Shown here in pieces: positions 1 to 6,091 of a stretch of DNA of 6,742 nt. The DNA is from an uncultured Clostridia bacterium. GTDB lineage: Bacteria; Bacillota; Clostridia; HGM11327. The notes under the pieces were generated by a model. It had not been told where the DNA came from. It searched no databases and saw only the letters and a program-made list of their open reading frames with translations. Position 1 is the first letter of the stretch. The number at the start of each line of letters is the position of its first letter. A program made the position numbers and the translations under genes. The stretch is from the NCBI GenBank assembly GCA_905210525.1, contig CAJLXE010000087.1, forward strand, positions 1 to 6,742, read 5' to 3'.

Positions 1-1
1 A

Positions 2-397
2 TCAGTCATTTTTAGGTTTTTCGGTTGAATCAACTTCATATTTGATTAACTTATGACGCGTGCATAAAACAGAGCAACAGTTATTACCATCGATCTTAAC
101 AAGCTGTATGTCACTGTATGCGGGACAACTCGGGAATTGTTTTCCGTATCTTGCTGCCAATTCATCTGCCGGAATTTTTGTCAACGGATTTGTTATGTTG
201 TTGTCTTTCTTCCATTGGTTTATACATTCCTCAAGTTCATCCTGCAGCTTTATGCAAGCATAGAGCTGACGTGTGGTTTCGTTCAGCTTCCAAAAAATAG
301 GGAATGCTATTGCTATAATGATTACGATAACTGAAATGAACAGTCCTTTTTCAATCCATGAAGGTGGGTTGCGCGTAATATCTTTTTTCTTAGCCAT
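2..397 (-). CDS. small single-pass membrane protein with pilin-like features
   Basis: This is a complete 131-residue protein. A basic N-terminus (MAKKKD) is followed by one hydrophobic segment at about residues 18-36, containing IIIAIAFPIF, and then a polar C-terminal domain of about 95 residues. It has six cysteines: C48, C58, C91, C107, C108 and C112. The order (hydrophobic helix with AIAFP, helical stretch ending INQWKKDN, a CPAY motif, then a final CCSVLC segment) recalls Gram-positive type IV pilin or pseudopilin subunits such as ComGC-like proteins, where CP and CSVHG-like motifs occur. However, the canonical prepilin-peptidase site (G followed by FTLIE) is absent: there is only KGLFIS, and the glutamate at +5 is missing. 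It could equally be an unrelated membrane-anchored extracytoplasmic protein. The ATG at 397 is preceded by AGGAGAGA (408-415) and a good promoter. The gene looks monocistronic as far as the window shows. The gene call is firm; the function is unknown. Confidence 0.85.
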   Translation of the reverse strand: MAKKKDITRNPPSWIEKGLFISVIVIIIAIAFPIFWKLNETTRQLYACIKLQDELEECINQWKKDNNITNPLTKIPADELAARYGKQFPSCPAYSDIQLVKIDGNNCCSVLCTRHKLIKYEVDSTEKPKND

Positions 398-606
398 AAT
401 ATATAAATCTCTCCTATATTTTTTATCGAATACATATATTATACATTAGTATCTGCTATTTTTCAAGGGCTTTTTGTATTTTTTACAAAAAAATTATATT
501 ATATTGCCGTGAAATGCAGTACGGATATTGTATAAAATTTTGTGTGTTTTACGCAATTGTATTCAAATTTATGCCGTTTTAAGGCAAAAAATCGATGTGA
601 TACAAA
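398..606. other. intergenic region between the two minus-strand genes
   Basis: This 209-nt, very AT-rich gap holds the promoter and ribosome binding site of the downstream gene. It also has an A/T inverted repeat (471-478 with 484-491) and an imperfect direct repeat ATTGTAT..AAATTT (527-540 and 556-570). A short inverted repeat TGCC/GGCA near 572-585 could form a weak hairpin, but no convincing Rho-independent terminator for the upstream gene is visible. No coding sequence was seen here. Confidence 0.5.
438..466 (-). promoter_or_regulatory. sigma-A promoter of the small membrane protein gene
   Basis: Read on the minus strand, TTGAAA (466-461) and TATAAT (443-438) are separated by exactly 17 nt. 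This predicts a transcription start near 431 and a 5' leader of about 33 nt before the ATG at 397. An A/T-rich tract, possibly an UP element, lies just upstream of the -35 box. Confidence 0.8.
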
Positions 607-1137
607 TTATTTTTTGTTTGCCAGAAGCATATTTACAATAGCAGCGTATATGTCGTTGGAACAATCTGCCCAATTTTTGGATGCCTGAACAGCAAAATCT
701 TCGTCATCGATTATCATTTTTATTTCCATTAAAGGCTTGGTATTATTAAGAAGCGTCATGGATAAGTCGAATGTTCCGTCGGTGGTTTGCTTACAGGATG
801 TAATTACATTATTTATGTTCTTGATTTTATTTTTGTTTTCTTTGCAGTAATCTTTAATGAGCGCACGTGATGTTTCTGTAAGGCCGCTTTCGAGGCTTTC
901 CAGTGCTTCTTTGCCTTTCTCGGTAATTGTATAATACGTTCTGCTGAATACGTGTTCTGTTTTTATAAATCCCAATTCACAAAGCTCGCCGAGTATGGTA
1001 TGCAGTTCTGCAATTTCTATGAGTACATTGTCAACAAAATAATCTTCTATCTGATATCCGAGAAGAGGGGTATTCATAGCGTTTATAAAAAACATGACCA
1101 GCAGTTTATTTTTTACGTTGTTGTTATATACAGCCAT
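607..1137 (-). CDS. DUF4364 family protein, winged-helix DNA-binding type
   Basis: This is a complete 176-residue, probably cytoplasmic protein. Residues 1-80 have the pattern of a winged helix-turn-helix domain. Helices around residues 8-20, 29-36 and 41-56 are followed by a beta-wing in which TYYTITEKGKEAL (67-79) is typical of PadR/MarR-like folds. The C-terminal part (about 85-176) is a helical linker followed by an alpha/beta region. The whole resembles the clostridial DUF4364 family, whose members are predicted transcriptional regulators without a well-defined target; I assign it from sequence memory, not a search. AAGGAG (1153-1148) lies 10 nt before the ATG. The gene is divergent from the repeat-protein gene, with about 145 bp between their start regions, so it could regulate that neighbour or itself; this is inference from position only. 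Confidence 0.92.
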   Translation of the reverse strand: MAVYNNNVKNKLLVMFFINAMNTPLLGYQIEDYFVDNVLIEIAELHTILGELCELGFIKTEHVFSRTYYTITEKGKEALESLESGLTETSRALIKDYCKENKNKIKNINNVITSCKQTTDGTFDLSMTLLNNTKPLMEIKMIIDDEDFAVQASKNWADCSNDIYAAIVNMLLANKK

Positions 1138-1171
1138 ATTGCTGTTGCTCCTTTATATACATTATAATTAT

Positions 1172-1200
1172 ATTTTACCACATTAATGAGTATTTTTCAA
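1172..1200 (-). promoter_or_regulatory. sigma-A promoter of the DUF4364 gene
   Basis: On the minus strand, TTGAAA (1200-1195) and TAAAAT (1177-1172) are separated by 17 nt. The predicted start is near 1165, followed by the AAGGAG ribosome binding site and the ATG at 1137. A second AT-rich box just downstream (TATAAT-like, near 1160-1170) means the exact -10 element could shift. Confidence 0.7.
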
Positions 1201-1284
1201 TAAGGAGAGGCACATAAAACGGATTGCTTTTGTTTATTTCCGATTTTACCGAAAAATGTTTGCTTTTTTTGTTTAAATTGTATT

Positions 1285-1313
1285 TTGACAAATTCTGCAT
1301 CGTATGATATACT
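1285..1313 (+). promoter_or_regulatory. sigma-A promoter of the repeat-protein gene
   Basis: TTGACA (1285-1290), a 17-nt spacer and TATACT (1308-1313) make a near-consensus promoter with a predicted start near 1320. The open reading frame of the downstream gene extends back through this promoter to a TTG that is part of the -35 box. The translated protein must therefore begin further downstream. Confidence 0.85.
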
Positions 1314-1319
1314 CAAAAA

Positions 1320-1452
1320 AGGGAGGGCACGTTTTATTGATGAAACAACAATATGTCTTGTGACTCCGCTGGGCTGCCTTGCGGAGGATTCGGATACACA
1401 AGAAGACGGTGCACGGATTGGGTCGCAGGAAAATTTTACTTTTGAGAAAGGA
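1320..1452 (+). promoter_or_regulatory. structured 5' leader of the repeat-protein gene
   Basis: About 130 nt lie between the predicted transcription start and the first plausible in-frame ATG. The RNA can fold into nested stems. CTCCGC (1364-1369) pairs with GCGGAG (1381-1386). Outside it, GTCTTGTG (1355-1362) pairs with the CACAAGAAGAC segment (1397-1407), giving 8 pairs with a 3-nt bulge. GCAC (1327-1330) can pair with GTGC (1409-1412). A GGAGGG sequence (1322-1327) precedes a tiny reading frame, ATG at 1340 to TGA at 1361-1363 (MKQQYVL), that ends inside the 5' arm of the second stem. I could not match the structure to a riboswitch class I know. That it is regulatory is inference. Confidence 0.45.
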
Positions 1453-2304
1453 ATGTCTTTGTATGGTAAAGAATCGGTTATTGAAATGACATATACGGAA
1501 AATAATATAAATGAAACAAAAGAGACGGTGCAAAAAGGTTCCGAGGTAACAGATGATATTTACGGAAACGTAACGGTGGAATACATATTGCAGAAAATAT
1601 CGGAAATTTCATCATGTTCTGATTATATTCAGAAGATGTTTAATACGTTTGAAAGCATTGATTTTGAAGGCATGGACGATCCGGACATAGCGGAACAGAT
1701 AGAATCGACATTGTCATCGGTTGCTCAAGTAGCAATTTTAAAAGAACAAACTAATTTACGCATTTTGGCGTTGTATGAAAAAATATATGATGATTTGACA
1801 ATTAAGCAACGAATCAAAGATATTGAGGATAGTATAAATTCGGAAATGAAAAGCAATGATGCTTCGATAGACGGAATAATCGGTAAAAGCTTTCCGGCGA
1901 CATATCTTGACAATGTGAAAATTGCGACCGGTGCAATAAATCTTGATGAATTGGAAAAGGCATACAGAATTGCACTCGGAATTTCGTTGAGCGCGCGTAA
2001 ATATAATATTGATGCGGCTTCGGGAAAAGCGGAGCTTGACTGCATTGTAGATAAAAGTTACATGGAATATTATTTTGACAGTGTTAAGCTTACTAAAGGC
2101 CATGTAAATCTTCAGGAATTGGAGGCTGCATATAAAGCTGCGTGCCGTATTTCCGCCATAGCCCAAAACAGCGGGAAAGACATATTTAAGCGCATAGATA
2201 AAAGCTTTATGGATTTCTATTTTGAAAACGTTAAGGCTACCGGCGGCAGGGTAGATGTTAACGATCTGGAAAGGGTTTATAAAATTAATTATATGATAGT
2301 TTAA
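1453..2304 (+). CDS. uncharacterised protein with three tandem ~50-residue repeats
   Basis: I do not recognise this protein. From the ATG at 1453 it has 283 residues, with no signal peptide or membrane segment, and is rich in acidic and helix-forming residues. Residues 1-40 look disordered. Residues about 43-135 look alpha-helical and could form coiled-coil-like helices. Residues 139-283 hold three copies of a repeat with the approximate pattern IxxI[GD]KS[FY], an aromatic-rich helix, VK, a Gly, then [DE]LExxY[RK]; the KS positions are K145, K201 and K250. The start is uncertain. ATG 1453 has AAAGGA directly abutting it, TTG 1459 lies 6 nt after that AAAGGA, and ATG 1486 lacks a clear ribosome binding site. 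The frame is open further upstream, but that part lies in the promoter and leader. The gene has its own promoter, is divergent from the DUF4364 gene, and is followed after about 20 nt by the ileS promoter. It is probably cytoplasmic; function unknown. Confidence 0.83.
   Translation: MSLYGKESVIEMTYTENNINETKETVQKGSEVTDDIYGNVTVEYILQKISEISSCSDYIQKMFNTFESIDFEGMDDPDIAEQIESTLSSVAQVAILKEQTNLRILALYEKIYDDLTIKQRIKDIEDSINSEMKSNDASIDGIIGKSFPATYLDNVKIATGAINLDELEKAYRIALGISLSARKYNIDAASGKAELDCIVDKSYMEYYFDSVKLTKGHVNLQELEAAYKAACRISAIAQNSGKDIFKRIDKSFMDFYFENVKATGGRVDVNDLERVYKINYMIV
1867..2301 (+). repeat. three in-gene tandem repeat units (protein level)
   Basis: The units are about 1867-2031, 2038-2181 and 2182-2301. 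The conserved KS codons are spaced 168 and 147 nt apart, that is 56 and 49 residues. Conservation is clear in protein (GKSF / DKSY / DKSF, then LDNVK / FDSVK / FENVK, then LDELEKAY / LQELEAAY / VNDLERVY) but weaker in DNA. This suggests old internal duplications kept by selection. The last unit ends at the stop codon and lacks the tail that follows the first two. Confidence 0.85.
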
Positions 2305-2325
2305 TTAATAATAAAGTTTTTTAAC

Positions 2326-2354
2326 TTGACAATATGTTAATTATATGTTACAAT
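2326..2354 (+). promoter_or_regulatory. sigma-A promoter of ileS
   Basis: TTGACA (2326-2331), a 17-nt spacer and TACAAT (2349-2354) predict a start near 2361, immediately upstream of the T-box leader. The spacer region carries an 8-bp direct repeat, ATATGTTA (2332-2339 and 2343-2350). The promoter begins about 20 nt after the stop codon of the upstream gene. Confidence 0.88.
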
Positions 2355-2360
2355 TATCTC

Positions 2361-2622
2361 TGTAAATGCAATGATGAGGAAGAGTACTCGCAGTACGTTT
2401 TCAGAGAGAAGCCGTGGGTGTAAGAGCTTTAACCTATGCTGTGAAGAAAATCACCTTTGAGCAGCCTGCCTAAACAATTTTGCGTTAAGCAGTGACGCAT
2501 GACAAGCGTTAAGTGTCAACCGTATTAGTACGGTAAGGAGTGCATTGCACTTGAACGTGGGTGGTACCGCGGACTTTATGTAAGTTCGTCCCGTAAGCTT
2601 TTGTGGCTTACGGGATTTTTTT
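2361..2622 (+). promoter_or_regulatory. isoleucine T-box riboswitch leader
   Basis: This transcription-attenuation leader senses uncharged tRNA-Ile. Stem I contains the conserved GATGAGGAAGAGTA (about 2373-2386), AGAGAGAAG (2403-2411) and GGGTG elements. The specifier loop GAAAATCACC carries ATC (2450-2452), an isoleucine codon, followed by the usual purine. The T-box proper, GTGGGTGGTACCGCGG (2557-2572), contains TGGT (2562-2565), which can pair with the ACCA end of uncharged tRNA-Ile. The antiterminator's second helix is visible: GCGGACTT (2569-2576) pairs along all 8 positions, including G-U pairs, with AAGTTCGT (2582-2589). The competing terminator follows at 2589-2622. Family knowledge: uncharged tRNA stabilises the antiterminator and lets transcription reach ileS. 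Confidence 0.97.
2589..2622 (+). terminator. T-box regulated intrinsic terminator
   Basis: A perfect 10-bp stem, TCCCGTAAGC (2589-2598) with GCTTACGGGA (2606-2615), encloses a 7-nt loop and is followed by seven T residues (2616-2622). Its 5' arm overlaps the 3' part of the antiterminator, so the two structures exclude each other. Confidence 0.95.
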
Positions 2623-2648
2623 ACAGACATATCGAAAGGAAAAAATAT

Positions 2649-5600
2649 ATGGCTGAATTTAAAAATCTTTCAAATGACGTTATTCAGAGCGAAGCGTCGG
2701 TTTCAAAATATTGGGATGAAATAAACATTCTCAAGAGAACCGTTGACGACAGAAACGGTTGCAAGTCATTCATATTCTTTGAAGGACCTCCGACTGCAAA
2801 CGGACGCCCCGGCATACACCATGTTATGGCAAGAGCACTCAAGGATGCTGTGTGCCGTTACAAGACAATGCAGAATTATCAGGTAAAACGTAAAGCGGGT
2901 TGGGATACTCACGGACTTCCGGTTGAAATTGAAGTTGAAAAGAAGCTCGGACTTCACGACAAAAACGACATAGAAGTATACGGTATTAAAAAATTCTGCG
3001 AGAAATGCAGAGAATCTGTATTTGAATATGAAGGTATGTGGCGTGAAATGACAAAGCGAATGGCTTACCTTATCGACCTTGAACATCCGTATATAACGCT
3101 CGATAACAATTACATTGAGTCGGCATGGTGGGCGCTTGATAAGTTTTATAAAGCAGGACTTATGTATGAGGGGCACAAAATTCTTCCATACTGCACACGC
3201 TGCGGAACCGGACTTGCTTCACACGAAGTGGCACAGGGTTATAAAGAAATAAAGACAACATCGGTTACCGTAAAATTCAAGCGTAAAGACGCAGACGAAT
3301 ATTTCCTTGTATGGACTACTACACCGTGGACTTTGCCTTCAAACGCCGCACTCACGGTTCATCCGGATGTGACATATGTCAAGGTTTTAAAGGATTCAAC
3401 GGTATATTACGTATGCAAGGCGCTTGCGGGAAAAGTTCTCGGGGACGATTATGCGATTCTTGCCGAGTATAAGGGCAAAGATCTTGAATATATCGAATAT
3501 GAGCAGATAATGCCATTTGTTAAAACTGATAAAAAGGCATTCTATGTAACTTGTGCGGATTATGTTACAACAGAGGACGGCACAGGTATAGTCCATACTG
3601 CGGGCGCATTCGGCGATGACGACTATGCGACCTGCCGCCGTTACGGATTGCCGATTCTTCAGCCTGTTGCTGAAAACGGTCTGTTTACAGAGACACCTTG
3701 GAAAGGCAAATTCGTAATGGATGCAGATCCCGATATAATCGAGTGGCTGTACGAAAACGGAAAGCTTTTCAAAAAGGAAAAGATACTTCACAATTATCCT
3801 CACTGCTGGAGATGCGGTACACCGTTGCTTTATTACGCTAAGCCGAGCTGGTATATTCAGATGACAAAGCTTAAAGATCAGCTTGTGGCAAATAATAATA
3901 CTGTTGAATGGTATCCGCCGTATGTTGGTGAAGGACGTTTCGGCAACTGGCTTGCAAATGTAAACGACTGGGCAATATCGAGAAGCCGTTATTGGGGCAC
4001 GCCTCTTAATATATGGAGATGTGAATGCGGTCATATAGAAACGGTAGGCTCAAGAAAAGAACTTGTTGAAAAAGCGGTAGAAGATATAGACGAATCAATC
4101 GAATTGCACAGACCTTATGTGGATGAGATTCATATAAAGTGTCCTGATTGCGGCAAGCTCATGACCAGAGTAAAAGACGTAATAGACTGTTGGTTTGACA
4201 GCGGAATGATGCCGTTTGCTCAGCACCATTATCCGTTTGAAAACAAGGAGAACTTTGACGAGCTTTATCCGGCAGATTTTATTTGCGAGGGAATTGATCA
4301 GACACGCGGCTGGTTCTATTCGCTCATGGCAATATCCACATTTATAATGGGCAGATCTCCGTATAAGAGAGTGCTTGTAAACGATCTTCTTCTTGATAAA
4401 GACGGCATGAAAATGTCAAAATCGAAAGGCAACACGGTAAACCCGTTTGAAATGTTCGATAAGTACGGTGCCGACGCACTCAGATGGTATCTTTATTATG
4501 TTTCGCCGGCATGGCAGCCGACTCGTTTTGATGAGCAGGGCGGACTTAAAGAGGTTACGGGCAAATTTTTCATGACTATGAAAAACGTGTACAGCTTCTT
4601 TGCTATGTACGCAAATATGGACGGACTTGACCCGAGAGAGTTCTTTATTGAATATAAGGACAGACCGGAAATTGACAGATGGATGCTTTCGCGTCTTAAC
4701 AGTCTCGTAAAATATGTTCGGGAAGCTCTTGACGCTTATGATATTACAAAAGCTGTAAGAGAAATACAAAACTTTGTAACCGAAGATGTATCGAATTGGT
4801 ATATAAGACGTTGCAGAAGAAGATTCTGGGCATCGGAAATAGACGATGACAAGAAAGCAGTTTACAATACAACGTTTGAAGTGCTTAAAACGGTTGCACA
4901 GCTCATTGCTCCTATGGCGCCTTTCTTTGCGGAGGAGCTTTACAGAACGCTGACAAACGAAGAATCCGTTCACCTCAGTATGTATCCGGAAGTAAACGAA
5001 TCGTTAATAGATACGGTTCTCGAGGAGAGAATGAACATAGTTACGACGGTTGTAACTATGGGCAGAGCGTTGCGTGAAAAGGTAAAGCTTAAGGTACGCC
5101 AGCCGTTGTCTCACGTTATGCTTGACGGTAAATATGCAGAGCGTCTCAAGGGGCTCGAACCGCTCATAATGGAAGAGCTTAACGTTAAAGATGTTGTGTT
5201 TGTACATGAAATGTCAGATTATATCAACTATTCATTAAAACCGAATTTCAGAGTCGCAGGTGCTAAAGTCGGCAAAAACATGGGTGCTTTTACGAATGCG
5301 CTTAAAAATGCGGACGCACTCAGTGTGATTGCGGCTTTGCAAAACGGCGGAAGCTACAAATTTGATCTTTCAGGAACGGAATTTAACGCTGTTGAAGAAG
5401 ACGTACAGATACAGTACACTGTAAAAGCCGGATTTGACATGATAATGGAGAATAATTTCATTGTTCTGCTTGATACAACGCTTACTCCGGAGCTTATTGA
5501 GGAAGGCTTGCTCAGAGAGCTCTTGAGTAAAGTTCAGAATACAAGAAAAACAACGGGATTTGACGTTAATGATACCGTAAAGCTTTATGTTGAAGGCGAC

Positions 5601-5750
5601 GGTGAAGTTACGGCAATGGTGCATAAGTTTGAATCTTATATAAAAAACGAGGCACTTGCAACCGATGTGATTTATTCTGTTGACGGAGTTGAGTATTCTG
5701 TTGAAGATATAAACGGTCACAGTACAAAAATAGCAGTAATAAGGAATTGA
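2649..5750 (+). CDS. ileS: isoleucyl-tRNA synthetase, IleRS2 type (EC 6.1.1.5)
   Basis: This 1033-residue cytoplasmic class I synthetase charges tRNA-Ile. GPPTANGRPGIHHV (46-59) carries the HIGH site as GIHH (55-58). GWDTHGLPVE is at 84-93. The CP1 editing domain shows WTTTPWTLPSN (222-232) and GTGIVHTAGAFGDDDY (311-326). WAISRSRYWGTPL is at 441-453, DCWFDSG at 513-519, EGIDQTRGWF at 547-556 and KMSKS at 588-592. A helical anticodon-binding domain starts near 673. CxxC pairs at 182/185, 386/389 and 498/501 are candidate zinc ligands. The C-terminus lacks the zinc finger of IleRS1, which with the length supports IleRS2. ATG 2649 was chosen because AAAGGA (2635-2640) lies 8 nt upstream; an upstream TTG at 2601 sits in the terminator loop. 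Expression is under the T-box. The swapped HIGH signature (GxHH) has been reported in a subset of IleRS2 enzymes highly resistant to mupirocin, so resistance is inferred here. Confidence 0.99.
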   Translation: MAEFKNLSNDVIQSEASVSKYWDEINILKRTVDDRNGCKSFIFFEGPPTANGRPGIHHVMARALKDAVCRYKTMQNYQVKRKAGWDTHGLPVEIEVEKKLGLHDKNDIEVYGIKKFCEKCRESVFEYEGMWREMTKRMAYLIDLEHPYITLDNNYIESAWWALDKFYKAGLMYEGHKILPYCTRCGTGLASHEVAQGYKEIKTTSVTVKFKRKDADEYFLVWTTTPWTLPSNAALTVHPDVTYVKVLKDSTVYYVCKALAGKVLGDDYAILAEYKGKDLEYIEYEQIMPFVKTDKKAFYVTCADYVTTEDGTGIVHTAGAFGDDDYATCRRYGLPILQPVAENGLFTETPWKGKFVMDADPDIIEWLYENGKLFKKEKILHNYPHCWRCGTPLLYYAKPSWYIQMTKLKDQLVANNNTVEWYPPYVGEGRFGNWLANVNDWAISRSRYWGTPLNIWRCECGHIETVGSRKELVEKAVEDIDESIELHRPYVDEIHIKCPDCGKLMTRVKDVIDCWFDSGMMPFAQHHYPFENKENFDELYPADFICEGIDQTRGWFYSLMAISTFIMGRSPYKRVLVNDLLLDKDGMKMSKSKGNTVNPFEMFDKYGADALRWYLYYVSPAWQPTRFDEQGGLKEVTGKFFMTMKNVYSFFAMYANMDGLDPREFFIEYKDRPEIDRWMLSRLNSLVKYVREALDAYDITKAVREIQNFVTEDVSNWYIRRCRRRFWASEIDDDKKAVYNTTFEVLKTVAQLIAPMAPFFAEELYRTLTNEESVHLSMYPEVNESLIDTVLEERMNIVTTVVTMGRALREKVKLKVRQPLSHVMLDGKYAERLKGLEPLIMEELNVKDVVFVHEMSDYINYSLKPNFRVAGAKVGKNMGAFTNALKNADALSVIAALQNGGSYKFDLSGTEFNAVEEDVQIQYTVKAGFDMIMENNFIVLLDTTLTPELIEEGLLRELLSKVQNTRKTTGFDVNDTVKLYVEGDGEVTAMVHKFESYIKNEALATDVIYSVDGVEYSVEDINGHSTKIAVIRN

Positions 5751-5760
5751 TTATTTTATT

Positions 5761-5788
5761 GCCCTGCGTTGTTGTTTCGGCGCAGGGC
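5761..5788 (+). terminator. hairpin after ileS, weak or partial terminator
   Basis: GCCCTGCG (5761-5768) pairs perfectly with CGCAGGGC (5781-5788) around a 12-nt loop, 10 nt after the ileS stop. It is followed only by TTATTT, not a full T-run, and the rqcP ribosome binding site starts 13 nt later. It may be a leaky terminator allowing read-through into rqcP, or a 3'-end stabilising hairpin. No separate rqcP promoter is evident between it and the gene. Confidence 0.6.
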
Positions 5789-5814
5789 TTATTTAAAACA
5801 TAAGGAGATTTATA

Positions 5815-6057
5815 ATGAGGCTTGATAAATTTCTTAAAGTTTCGCGTATAATAAAGCGGAGAACTGTTGCAAATGAGGCGTGCGACAATGGCAGAGTTTC
5901 CGTAAACGGAAAAGTTGCAAAGGCTTCAAGCGAAATAAAGAGCGGCGATATAATAGAAATAAGGTTCGGAGATACGCCGAAAAAATATGAAGTAACCGAA
6001 GTGAAAGAAATTGTCGGCAAAAACGGGTCGGCGGATATGTACAGAATAATTGAGTAA
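5815..6057 (+). CDS. rqcP: RqcP (YabO), S4-domain ribosome quality-control factor
   Basis: This 80-residue protein consists almost entirely of one S4 RNA-binding domain. It starts MRLDKFLKVSRIIKRR and continues with a GRVSVNGKVAKASSEIKSGD segment (27-46), closely matching Bacillus subtilis YabO/RqcP as I remember it. In the studied system, RqcP binds the 50S subunit with RqcH and supports C-terminal alanine tailing of nascent chains on stalled, split ribosomes. AAGGAG (5802-5807) lies 7 nt before the ATG. It sits upstream of yabP and yabQ as in B. subtilis, but here follows ileS rather than a mazG/yabN-type gene. It is probably transcribed by read-through from ileS, since no promoter of its own is seen. 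Confidence 0.97.
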   Translation: MRLDKFLKVSRIIKRRTVANEACDNGRVSVNGKVAKASSEIKSGDIIEIRFGDTPKKYEVTEVKEIVGKNGSADMYRIIE

Positions 6058-6061
6058 AAAG

Positions 6062-6091
6062 GTTCTATTTGGTTTTGGCGCCGCATATGAA
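6062..6091 (+). promoter_or_regulatory. possible sigma-E-like promoter for yabP-yabQ
   Basis: GTTCTATT (6062-6069), a 14-nt gap and CATATGAA (6084-6091) loosely resemble the mother-cell sigma-E pattern (roughly GTCATATT, 13-14 nt, CATACAAT). The match is imperfect. The idea rests mainly on the known sporulation role of yabP and yabQ and on the absence of a sigma-A promoter in this gap. Confidence 0.3.

Noticed and set aside
527..570. Imperfect direct repeat ATTGTAT..AAATTT as an operator pair
   Set aside because: The spacing within the two copies differs and the surroundings are extremely AT-rich, so chance is likely. It is recorded only in the intergenic note.
566..590. Rho-independent terminator of the DUF4364 gene
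   Set aside because: The TGCC/GGCA inverted repeat is only about 4-5 bp and is not followed by a T-run on the minus strand.
1320..1452. A known riboswitch class (guanidine, ZTP, c-di-GMP, fluoride, preQ1)
   Set aside because: I compared remembered core motifs. Only short fragments such as CCGCTGGGC matched, without the rest of the consensus, so no class is assigned.
2601..2648. Longer ileS start at a TTG codon
   Set aside because: The TTG lies in the loop of the T-box terminator and has no ribosome binding site. ATG 2649 has AAAGGA 8 nt upstream and matches the usual IleRS N-terminus.
3396..4034. Long antisense reading frames opposite ileS
   Set aside because: They are Cys/Ile/Arg-rich with no recognisable motifs, and lie wholly opposite a strongly conserved gene, so they are shadows of its codon pattern.
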